Part shown: piece after piece, positions 12,466 through 19,429 of the stretch | How the letters are laid out: the number at the start of each line of letters is the position of its first letter | How positions within the stretch are numbered: the stretch's first letter is position 1 | DNA from: an uncultured Megasphaera sp. | GTDB taxonomy: Bacteria > Bacillota > Negativicutes > Veillonellales > Megasphaeraceae | Assembly (NCBI GenBank): GCA_902464195.1 | Contig: CABQJB010000014.1 | Span: 1 to 20,839 of the forward strand | Length of the DNA: 20,839 nucleotides | Reading direction: 5' to 3' | Made by a program: the position numbers and the translations under genes | The notes under the pieces: model-generated | Told to the model about the DNA's origin: nothing | The model's input: only the letters and a program-made list of their open reading frames with translations | The model's database searches: none

Positions 12466-13242
12466 TTAGCCGCGAATGGTAGCTTCTTTCATGGCTTTGA
12501 CGTAGTCGTAGATGTGGGGTGCTGCATCGTCGCCGTATTGGGCAATGATTTTGACGATGGCACTGCCTACGATGACGCCGTCAGCGACATGGCCGATTTT
12601 TTCAGCCTGTTCTGTCGTATTGATGCCGAATCCGACGGCACAGGGTACATCCGTGACTTCTTTAGCCGTATCGATGATTTCTTTGAGGTCCGTCTTGATT
12701 TCCGTCCGCGTCCCTGTAACACCCAAGGAGGAAACGATATACAAGAAGCCTTCGCCGACTTTGGCGATTTTCTGGATACGGTCTTTCGACGTCGGCGCGA
12801 TCATGGAAATGATGTCGATGCCATGAGCTTTAGCGGCAGCGGCACATTCGTCGCGTTCTTCAAAAGGCATATCGGGGATGATGATGCCGTCCATGCCGGT
12901 TTCCTGGCAGCGGGCAAAGAATTTCTCAGCGCCGTAATGGAAGACGGGATTGAGATAGGTCAAAAAGACCAGGGGAATCTGCGTTTCCTTACGGACCCGT
13001 TCGACCAGGGCAAAGACGTCGTCAATGTGCGTCCCGGCTTTCAAAGCCCGCAGGTCCGCTTCCTGGATGACGATGCCTTCGGCGATGGGGTCGGAAAAGG
13101 GGATGCCTATTTCGATGAGGTCGGCTCCGGCCTTTTCCATGGTCATGATATATTCATACGTCTTGTCCAGCGACGGGTCGCCAGCTGTCAAGAATCCGAT
13201 AAATGCTTTGCCGTTCTTAAAGGCGTTGCCAATCTTACTCAT
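12466..13242 (-). CDS. trpA: Tryptophan synthase alpha chain
   Basis: A 258-residue TIM-barrel enzyme that cleaves indole-3-glycerol phosphate to indole and glyceraldehyde 3-phosphate; indole is channelled to TrpB. The active-site block reads LIEIGIPFSDPIAEGIVIQ: E44 corresponds to E. coli Glu49, but the second catalytic acid, E. coli Asp60, is Glu55 here, and the usual Pro after the Gly is Ile. Some Firmicutes TrpA proteins appear to share the AEG form, so this is probably a functional variant. GVTGTR and VGFGI blocks of the phosphate site are present. ATG 13242 with AGGGAGGG upstream; it overlaps the trpB stop by 8 nt (ATGAGTAA). Last gene of the operon. Confidence 0.95.
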   Translation of the reverse strand: MSKIGNAFKNGKAFIGFLTAGDPSLDKTYEYIMTMEKAGADLIEIGIPFSDPIAEGIVIQEADLRALKAGTHIDDVFALVERVRKETQIPLVFLTYLNPVFHYGAEKFFARCQETGMDGIIIPDMPFEERDECAAAAKAHGIDIISMIAPTSKDRIQKIAKVGEGFLYIVSSLGVTGTRTEIKTDLKEIIDTAKEVTDVPCAVGFGINTTEQAEKIGHVADGVIVGSAIVKIIAQYGDDAAPHIYDYVKAMKEATIRG

Positions 13243-14419
13243 GTAAGTCCCTCCCTTTATATCTTGCAATGGCGGCGACGTCTTTATCACCGCGGCCGGA
13301 CAAGCAGACGATGATGATGTCGTCCTTGCTCATCTTCGGTGCTATCTGCATGGCTTCGTAGACGGCGTGGGCGCTTTCGATAGCGCAGATGATGCCTTCC
13401 GTCCGGGCCAGGTATTCAAAAGCTTCGACGGCTTCGTCATCCTTGACCGGGATGTACTGGGCACGGCCGGTCTGATGCAGATAAGCGTGTTCCGGCCCGA
13501 TGCCCGGATAGTCAAGGCCGGCAGAAATGGAATAGACTTCGTCGATCTGGCCGTCTTCATTCTGGCAGAAGAGCGATTTCATGCCGTGGAAAATGCCGAC
13601 TTCCCCTTTGGCCATAGTAGCAGCGTGCATCTTGGTGTCGATGCCCTTGCCGGCCGCTTCGCAACCGATGAGCTTGACGTCTTTATCGCCGATGAAGTGG
13701 TAGAACATCCCCATGGCATTGCTGCCGCCGCCGACACAAGCCAGGACAGCGGAGGGCAGTTTCCCTTCCCGTTCGAGGATCTGCTGGCGTGCTTCCTTAC
13801 TGATGACAGACTGGAAGTCGCGGACCATCATCGGGAACGGATGGGGTCCCATGGTCGAGCCGATGACGTAGTGCGTATCATCGACGCGGCTGACCCATTC
13901 GCGCATGGCTTCATTGACGGCATCCTTGAGGACCCGCGAGCCCGACGTGACGGCATGGACTTTGGCGCCCAGGAGTTCCATACGGTAGACGTTCAGGGCC
14001 TGGCGGATTGTATCTTCTTCGCCCATGAATACTTCACATTCCAGGCCTAAGAAAGCCGCTGCCGTCGCCGTAGCGACGCCGTGCTGGCCGGCACCGGTTT
14101 CAGCGATGACTCGCGTCTTGCCCATCTTCTTGGCCAACAGGCACTGGCCCAGGGCGTTGTTGATTTTGTGGGCGCCGGTATGGTTCAGGTCTTCGCGCTT
14201 CAAATAGATTTTAGCGCCGCCCAGGTCTTTGGTCATCCGTTCTGCATAGTAGAGCAGAGACGGACGATTGGCATAATTATCGAGCAAGTCTTTCAATTCA
14301 GCCTGGAAATCGGGATCATTCTTATAATGGCTGTACGCTTTTTCCAAGCGCTGGATTTCATTCATCAATGTTTCCGGTATATATTGGCCGCCGAAGGGGC
14401 CAAATCTTCCTGTACTCAT
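13235..14419 (-). CDS. trpB: Tryptophan synthase beta chain
   Basis: A 394-residue PLP enzyme joining indole and serine to form tryptophan. PLP lysine K85 lies in HTGAHKINN, the catalytic glutamate E107 in ETGAGQHG, and the phosphate-binding loop is GGGSNAMG; SGRGDKD near the C-terminus closes the cofactor site. This is the TrpB1 type, which pairs with TrpA. ATG 14419 is 4 bp after the trpF stop. Its AGGAGG ribosome site is formed by the last two Arg codons of trpF, so the two genes are probably coupled in translation. Confidence 0.98.
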   Translation of the reverse strand: MSTGRFGPFGGQYIPETLMNEIQRLEKAYSHYKNDPDFQAELKDLLDNYANRPSLLYYAERMTKDLGGAKIYLKREDLNHTGAHKINNALGQCLLAKKMGKTRVIAETGAGQHGVATATAAAFLGLECEVFMGEEDTIRQALNVYRMELLGAKVHAVTSGSRVLKDAVNEAMREWVSRVDDTHYVIGSTMGPHPFPMMVRDFQSVISKEARQQILEREGKLPSAVLACVGGGSNAMGMFYHFIGDKDVKLIGCEAAGKGIDTKMHAATMAKGEVGIFHGMKSLFCQNEDGQIDEVYSISAGLDYPGIGPEHAYLHQTGRAQYIPVKDDEAVEAFEYLARTEGIICAIESAHAVYEAMQIAPKMSKDDIIIVCLSGRGDKDVAAIARYKGRDLHE

Positions 14420-14423
14420 GTAG

Positions 14424-15026
14424 TTACCTCCTGTAAGCACGTACTTGTGCCATGAATCGTTTCATTTTTTCTTTATCTTTCACGCCGTCTGTCTCAATGC
14501 CGCTGCTCACATCCAGGGCAAAAGGCTGGAGCACTGCCGCCTGGGCTGCGTTGTCCGGATTGAGGCCGCCGGCCAGAAAGTACGGTCTGTCGATATGGGC
14601 CAGCAGGGCCCAGTCGAAACAGTCCCCGGTCCCGCCGGCGCCGTGGTCGAGCAAGATGTAGTCGGCCCGGCTGCTCTGGGCCTGCCGGACATCGGCTTCG
14701 CTGGCGATGGAAAAGGCTTTGATGACCGGTACCTTCAAGGTCTGCTGGACGGCTTCGATCATCGCGTCGTCTTCATGGCCATGGAGCTGAACCATCTGGA
14801 TCATACCGGCTGTGACCAGCTTTTCGATATGTTCCAGGCTGTCATCGACGAAGACGCCGACGGCCGGGATGGACGGGTCCAGGCCCTTGCGCAAAGCGGC
14901 AGCCTGGTCGTCGCTGATGCGGCGCTTCTTGCCGGCAAAGACGAAGCCGGCATAATCGGGGCGGAGTTCATTGGCCCAGGCAATATCACAGGGCCGCTTG
15001 AGGCCGCAGAACTTGACCTTAACCAC
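14424..15026 (-). CDS. trpF: Phosphoribosylanthranilate isomerase
   Basis: A 200-residue TIM barrel catalysing the Amadori rearrangement of phosphoribosylanthranilate to CdRP, the third step after anthranilate. The catalytic cysteine C7 lies in KVKFCGLKR and the general acid D127 in ILLDHGAGGTG, followed by FLAGGL. I choose GTG 15026 (MVKVKFCGL) because it has GGAGG upstream and gives the usual length; the frame stays open far upstream, but that is inside trpC. It overlaps the trpC stop by 8 nt (GTGGTTAA). Confidence 0.93.
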   Translation of the reverse strand: MVKVKFCGLKRPCDIAWANELRPDYAGFVFAGKKRRISDDQAAALRKGLDPSIPAVGVFVDDSLEHIEKLVTAGMIQMVQLHGHEDDAMIEAVQQTLKVPVIKAFSIASEADVRQAQSSRADYILLDHGAGGTGDCFDWALLAHIDRPYFLAGGLNPDNAAQAAVLQPFALDVSSGIETDGVKDKEKMKRFMAQVRAYRR

Positions 15027-15807
15027 GAGAGCCTCCGGCCAGCTCGTCGAGCATGGCTTTCTTATCGGAGCTGCGCATGAAGGTTTCGCCGATGAGGACG
15101 GCGTCGACACCGTGGTCGCGCAGGACCTTCGTGTGGTCTGCCGTCTTGATGCCGCTTTCGGCGACGAAGAGGATGTCCTTCGGTACCAGCGGCCGCAGGC
15201 GGCAGCTTGTATCGAGGGATACCGTAAAGTCCTTGAGGTTGCGGTTATTGACGCCGATGACGCGGGCGCCGATGGCGACGGCCCGGCGCACTTCGTCTTC
15301 ATCGTGGGCTTCGACCAGGGCTGACAGTCCCAGGGAATCAGCCAGCTGGAAGAAATGCCGCAATGTTTCGTCATCGAGGACGGCGCAGATGAGGAGCACA
15401 GCCGACGCGCCCAGGGCCCGGGCTTCGTAAATCTGGTATTCGTCGATGATGAAATCCTTGCGCAGGACCGGCGTATCGACGGCAGCGGCGATTTCCTGCA
15501 AATACTGCGGGCTGCCCAGGAAGTAATCCCGTTCAGTCAAGACGGAAATGGCTGCGGCACCGGCCTGTTCATATTCTTTGGCAATGGCGACGTAAGGGAA
15601 ATCGGGAGCGATGAGGCCCTTCGACGGCGACGCCTTCTTGACTTCGCAGATGAAGGACAAGCCCGGTTTGGCCAGGTTCCTTTCAAAGGGGAAGCCTTCT
15701 TTTTTCGGCGCTGCCAGGGCCCGCTGCTTCATGACTTCCAGCGGCACCTGCTGTTTATCCATGACCAGCCGCTTGGCAACGGCTGCCGTAAGATCATCTA
15801 ATATCAT
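15019..15807 (-). CDS. trpC: Indole-3-glycerol phosphate synthase
   Basis: A 262-residue TIM barrel converting CdRP to indole-3-glycerol phosphate. The CEVKKASPSKG block (54-64) and VLRKDFI (114-120) supply the catalytic Glu and Lys residues; later strands IGVNNRNLKDF, AESGI and VLIGETFM are typical. Free-standing, not fused to TrpF. ATG 15807 has AAGGTG upstream and lies 11 bp after the trpD stop. Confidence 0.97.
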   Translation of the reverse strand: MILDDLTAAVAKRLVMDKQQVPLEVMKQRALAAPKKEGFPFERNLAKPGLSFICEVKKASPSKGLIAPDFPYVAIAKEYEQAGAAAISVLTERDYFLGSPQYLQEIAAAVDTPVLRKDFIIDEYQIYEARALGASAVLLICAVLDDETLRHFFQLADSLGLSALVEAHDEDEVRRAVAIGARVIGVNNRNLKDFTVSLDTSCRLRPLVPKDILFVAESGIKTADHTKVLRDHGVDAVLIGETFMRSSDKKAMLDELAGGSRG

Positions 15808-15818
15808 AGGGCACCTTC

Positions 15819-16841
15819 TTACTCGTTGCTGACAGCAATGCATTTTTCCAGGGCTGCCGTCGCCTTGCCGCTGTCGATGAGGCTGGCGGCGAGCTGGATG
15901 CCGTCGGCGATGGAATCAGCTTTGCCGGCGACGAAGAAGGCTGCACCGCTGTTCATGAGAACGGCATTGCGTTTCGTCCCCTGGATTTTCCCGGACAGGA
16001 CATCGCGGGTAATCTGGGCATTGACTTCCGGCGTACCGCCGACGAGGTCTTCCTTCGTCCCCGGCGTGAGACCGAAGTCTTCCGGTTTGATGACCGACGT
16101 CCGGTAATAGCCGTCGCGGAGTTCACAAATCGTCGTCGGGCCGTTCGGCGAAATTTCATCGAGCTTTTCCTGGCCGTAAGCGACGAGGCCCCGTTTGACG
16201 CCGAGGGAAGCCAGGACCTTGGCCAGCGGTTCGACGAGATAGCCGTCATAGACACCGAGGAGGAACATTTCCGGCTTGGCCGGGTTGGTCAGAGGGCCGA
16301 GGATGTTGAAGACCGTCCGGAAGCCCAGCTCCTTGCGAATAGGGCCGACGTATTTCATGGCGGCGTGGTATTTCTGGGCAAAGAGGAAACAGAAATTCGT
16401 TTCTTTGAGCATCTTCAAGGCCAGCTGCGGGTCCTGCTGGATGTTGATGCCCAGCGCTTCCAGGCAGTCTGCCGTGCCGCACAGGGATGAAGCGGCCCGG
16501 TTGCCGTGTTTGGCGACTTTGACGCCGCCGGCTGCCAGGACCATGGCTGACGTCGTGGAAATATTGAAAGAATGGGCGCCGTCACCGCCGGTACCGACGA
16601 TTTCCAGGACGTCCATGCCCGGATGAGGAACGGGCGTGGCCAGGGAACGCATGGCTTCGGCACAGCCGGAAATTTCATCGATTGTTTCGGCTTTGGTGCT
16701 CTTCGTCGAAAGGGCAGCCAGGAAAGCGGCGTTCTGAGTCGGCGTCGTTTCGCCTTTCATGATTTCCATCATGACCTGATGGGCTTCGTCATAGGTCAAA
16801 TCGCCTTTATTGACAATCTTGATAATCGCTTCTTTAATCAT
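15819..16841 (-). CDS. trpD: Anthranilate phosphoribosyltransferase
   Basis: A 340-residue enzyme that adds the phosphoribosyl group of PRPP to anthranilate. The PRPP and metal loop reads VGTGGDGAHSFNIST (GTGGD at 83-87), followed by KHGNRAASS, both hallmarks of the family. Free-standing TrpD without a TrpG fusion. ATG 16841 is preferred over an in-frame ATG at 16862 because GGGAGG is 8 nt upstream and the family N-terminus fits. It follows trpG by 37 bp, the largest gap in the operon. Confidence 0.97.
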   Translation of the reverse strand: MIKEAIIKIVNKGDLTYDEAHQVMMEIMKGETTPTQNAAFLAALSTKSTKAETIDEISGCAEAMRSLATPVPHPGMDVLEIVGTGGDGAHSFNISTTSAMVLAAGGVKVAKHGNRAASSLCGTADCLEALGINIQQDPQLALKMLKETNFCFLFAQKYHAAMKYVGPIRKELGFRTVFNILGPLTNPAKPEMFLLGVYDGYLVEPLAKVLASLGVKRGLVAYGQEKLDEISPNGPTTICELRDGYYRTSVIKPEDFGLTPGTKEDLVGGTPEVNAQITRDVLSGKIQGTKRNAVLMNSGAAFFVAGKADSIADGIQLAASLIDSGKATAALEKCIAVSNE

Positions 16842-16878
16842 TGTAAGTACCTCCCTGTTCAAAGAGTCATCTAATCAC

Positions 16879-17445
16879 TTATAATTTAAGGAAATTTTCT
16901 ACCATCATCGGCCCTTGTGGCGTCAGAATCGATTCGGGATGGAACTGCAGGCCGTAGACGGGATACTGCTTGTGGCCAACGGCCATGATTTCTCCATCCT
17001 CCGTATGAGCCAGGACTTCCAGTGCTTCCGGCAGCGTATCCGGATCAAGGGCCAGGGAATGATAGCGTCCGACGTCGACCTGTTCCGGCAGCCCCTTAAA
17101 CAACGGGCTGTCTGTTTTCAGCGTCGCTACAGACTGTTTGCCGTGCATGAGCTGCTTGGCATAGGTAATGGTGCCGCCGTAGACTTCGCAGATGGCCTGA
17201 TGACCCAAGCAGACGCCCAGGATAGGGACCTTGCCGGCGAAGTAGCTGATGGCCTGTTCGCAGATACCGGCATCGGCCGGGCGGCCAGGGCCGGGAGAGA
17301 TGATTAAATGGTCCGGATGCATGGCTTCGATTTCTTCGACCGTCTTTTCATCGTTGCGGATGACCGTGATATCCGGGTCGAACTGACCGAGGAGCTGGTA
17401 GAGATTATAAGAAAAACTGTCGTAATTATCAATGAGAACTATCAT
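16879..17445 (-). CDS. trpG: Anthranilate synthase glutamine amidotransferase subunit
   Basis: A 188-residue class I amidotransferase that supplies ammonia from glutamine to TrpE. The nucleophile C79 is in GVCLGHQA, with H169 and E171 in LQFHPES; the start DNYDSFSYNL and PGPGRP blocks are typical. In many bacteria the same protein also serves p-aminobenzoate synthase (PabA); no pab gene is in this window to decide that. Start and trpE stop overlap as ATGA, so synthesis of the two subunits is probably coupled. Confidence 0.97.
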   Translation of the reverse strand: MIVLIDNYDSFSYNLYQLLGQFDPDITVIRNDEKTVEEIEAMHPDHLIISPGPGRPADAGICEQAISYFAGKVPILGVCLGHQAICEVYGGTITYAKQLMHGKQSVATLKTDSPLFKGLPEQVDVGRYHSLALDPDTLPEALEVLAHTEDGEIMAVGHKQYPVYGLQFHPESILTPQGPMMVENFLKL

Positions 17446-18911
17446 TTGTCGATCCCTCCATTAGCCTGCTGTAATGCAATGACGACGGCTTTGGCCTTGT
17501 TCAGGCATTCCTGATGTTCCTGTTCGGGGATGCTGTCGGCGACGATGCCCGCACCGGAGCAGGCATAGACGTGATTGCCTTTCTTGTAAGCCAGGCGGAT
17601 GCCGATGCAGCAGTCCATATTGCCGGTAAAGTCGATATAGCCGATAGCGCCGCCGTAGACGCCGCGTTTGTGGCCTTCCAGTTCGTCGATGATTTCGCAG
17701 GCCCGGATCTTCGGCGCCCCCGACAGGGTGCCCGCCGGCAGGACCGACGCAATGGCATCGACAGCCGTCTTGTCCTTGCGTATCGTGCTGTGGACGGTCG
17801 AGCCGATGTGCATGATGTGTGAGAAACGCAGGACGTCGAGATAGCGTTCGACGTGAACGCTGCCGAATTCGCTGATGCGCCCCAGGTCATTGCGGCCCAA
17901 GTCGACGAGCATGTTGTGTTCAGCCAGTTCCTTCGTGTTATGCAGAAGTTCATCTTCCAAAGCCTGGTCTTCTTCGGGCGTCTTGCCCCGCGGCCGCGAG
18001 CCTGCCAGCGGGAAGGTGAAGAGGTCACCGTCTTCCAGGCGGGTCAGCGTTTCCGGCGAAGAACCGGCGAGCTCGATGTCGTCACCAGAGAAAAAGAACA
18101 TGTACGGCGACGGGTTAATGGTCCGCAGGACGCGGTACGTATCGAGGAGGCTCCCTTCGGCTTCAGCGCTCAGGCGGTTGGCCAGGACGACCTGGAAAAT
18201 ATCGCCTTCGCGGATGTAATTCTTGCCCTTTTCGACCATCTGGCAATATTCTTCTTCATTGAACAAGGGCTTGAAATCGCTCTTGAGCTGCAAGGGAATG
18301 TCCGGTGCCTTCTTGCCTTCACGGATCAGCGCTTCCATGCGCTTCATTTCCAGGAGAGCCCGGTTGTAATTTTCTTCAGCCGAATCGAGGCGGACATTGA
18401 CGATGATGTAAATCTGCTGTTTCAGGTTATCGAAGACGATGACCTTGTCGAAGAGCATGAGGTCGAAGTCGTTGAAGCCATCGTCATCGACGGCATTGAG
18501 TTTCAACGACGGTTCGGCGTATTTGATGAAATCATAGGCAAAGTAGCCGACCAGGCCGCCCGTAAAGGGAGGCAGGTCCAAAAGACGCGGCGCCTTATTG
18601 TCTGCCAGAATCTGGGAAATGAGCTGTTCCGGATGGTCCGTATGGATCTGGACTTCGGCGCCGGTCTTGATGTGGACTGTACCGTCCTTGCAGTACAGGC
18701 CCATCTGCGGGTCATAGCCGATGAAGGTGTAACGACCCCAGCGCTGGGAATCTTCCATGCTTTCCAGCAAATAGCAATGAGAGCTGATGTTCTTGACGAT
18801 GCGCAATACTTCAATGGGCGTGCGGACGTCGGCATACATGCTGCGGCAGATGGGCACGACCTTATATTCACCTTGATATGCTTTTACCTGTTCCAGACTG
18901 AGCGTTTCCAT
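17442..18911 (-). CDS. trpE: Anthranilate synthase component I
   Basis: A 489-residue enzyme converting chorismate to anthranilate, the committed step to tryptophan. The N-terminal YLLES (residues 47-51) and the later NPSPYMFF are the elements that form the tryptophan feedback site, so allosteric inhibition is expected. The catalytic half has ETLTRLEDG, PLAGSRPRG, LVDLGRNDLGR, LPAGTLSGAPK and a GGAIGY strand, as in TrpE rather than PabB. ATG 18911 has AGGAGG upstream. First gene of the operon, directly after the T-box terminator. Confidence 0.97.
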   Translation of the reverse strand: METLSLEQVKAYQGEYKVVPICRSMYADVRTPIEVLRIVKNISSHCYLLESMEDSQRWGRYTFIGYDPQMGLYCKDGTVHIKTGAEVQIHTDHPEQLISQILADNKAPRLLDLPPFTGGLVGYFAYDFIKYAEPSLKLNAVDDDGFNDFDLMLFDKVIVFDNLKQQIYIIVNVRLDSAEENYNRALLEMKRMEALIREGKKAPDIPLQLKSDFKPLFNEEEYCQMVEKGKNYIREGDIFQVVLANRLSAEAEGSLLDTYRVLRTINPSPYMFFFSGDDIELAGSSPETLTRLEDGDLFTFPLAGSRPRGKTPEEDQALEDELLHNTKELAEHNMLVDLGRNDLGRISEFGSVHVERYLDVLRFSHIMHIGSTVHSTIRKDKTAVDAIASVLPAGTLSGAPKIRACEIIDELEGHKRGVYGGAIGYIDFTGNMDCCIGIRLAYKKGNHVYACSGAGIVADSIPEQEHQECLNKAKAVVIALQQANGGIDK

Positions 18912-18921
18912 ATGAGCCTCC

Positions 18922-18969
18922 TAAAAAAAAGAATCCGTCCATGACAATGTTACTTGTCAAGGACGGATT
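18922..18969 (-). terminator. Regulated terminator of the trp T-box
   Basis: Nine-bp outer stem AATCCGTCC/GGACGGATT plus inner GACAA/TTGTC around GTAACA, followed by eight Ts on the minus strand and then the trpE ribosome site. It is mutually exclusive with the T-box antiterminator. Confidence 0.9.
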
Positions 18970-19213
18970 TAGTTCCGCGGTGCCACCTTGTTTTAGGGAT
19001 CGAACCCTACTCTCGACGGAATACCAACATATTCCCGGCAACTGACGTATGCCAACACGTCGCAGAATACTCAGCCTTACGGCCTTTGACTGCGCCCTCA
19101 GCGGTCCATTTAACGAGCTGCGTCGGCCGGCTCTCAGCACCCCGGCTCTCTGTACGTGCACGTCATCGTTTTTACTTCCGCCTCAAAGGTTTCATGGACG
19201 ATGTTCGGTTGAT
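18922..19213 (-). promoter_or_regulatory. T-box riboswitch, tryptophan (UGG specifier)
   Basis: The minus-strand leader of trpE contains the conserved T-box CAAGGTGGCACCGCGGAACT (18971-18990). Stem I elements include GAGAGCCGG...GCTGAGAGCCGGC, and the specifier region has TGG (19106-19108) in AAATGGACCGCTGAG. The downstream terminator pairs AATCCGTCC (18961-18969) with GGACGGATT (18932-18940), with an inner GACAA/TTGTC, and a T-run at 18923-18930. Uncharged tRNA-Trp should bind the specifier and the T-box bulge and stabilise the antiterminator, turning the operon on when tryptophan is short. The 5' limit is estimated from the promoter. Confidence 0.93.
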
Positions 19214-19219
19214 GGTTGT

Positions 19220-19248
19220 ATGATACACCGCATTATGTAACCTGTCAA
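19220..19248 (-). promoter_or_regulatory. Promoter of the trp operon
   Basis: On the minus strand a perfect TTGACA (19243-19248), a 17-bp spacer and TATCAT (19220-19225). Transcription would begin near 19213, giving a T-box leader of about 300 nt. Confidence 0.85.
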
Positions 19249-19290
19249 GGAGATTCTTGTCCATTTTCTAAAGACAATCGTTTTACTGGC

Positions 19291-19325
19291 GAAAAAAGGA
19301 TTGTCGTACGACGACAATCCTTTTT
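19291..19325. terminator. Terminator of the permease gene (bidirectional)
   Basis: Perfect 10-bp stem GGATTGTCGT (19298-19307) with ACGACAATCC (19311-19320) around ACG, flanked by AAAAAA and TTTTT. It carries the family's TTGTCGT core and separates the permease from the trp promoter. Confidence 0.85.
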
Positions 19326-19327
19326 AG

Positions 19328-19429
19328 GGGTTAGTGGCTAGGGGCTAGGGGCTAGGGGTTAGTGTCTTCCAGGACGTTACGAACTATGAGCCACTAACTG
19401 CTAATCCCTAACTGCTAACTGCTAAGAAA
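19328..19429. repeat. Two heptad arrays between the permease and its terminator
   Basis: Five units at 19328-19362 (GGGTTAG, TGGCTAG, GGGCTAG, GGGCTAG, GGGTTAG) and seven at 19381-19429 (GAACTAT, GAGCCAC, TAACTGC, TAATCCC, TAACTGC, TAACTGC, TAAGAAA). These are the cleanest 7-nt arrays in the window. They are roughly reverse-complementary in type (CTAG/TTAG against CTAA), so the RNA could fold back on itself. Confidence 0.85.

Noticed and set aside
15027..15374. N-terminal fusion domain on TrpF
   Set aside because: The frame stays open into trpC, but the translation is low-complexity shadow sequence; GTG 15026 has a good ribosome site and gives the normal TrpF length.
17853..18944. 363-codon plus-strand frame opposite trpE
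   Set aside because: Antisense to TrpE, which has all family motifs; no ribosome site or recognisable domain.
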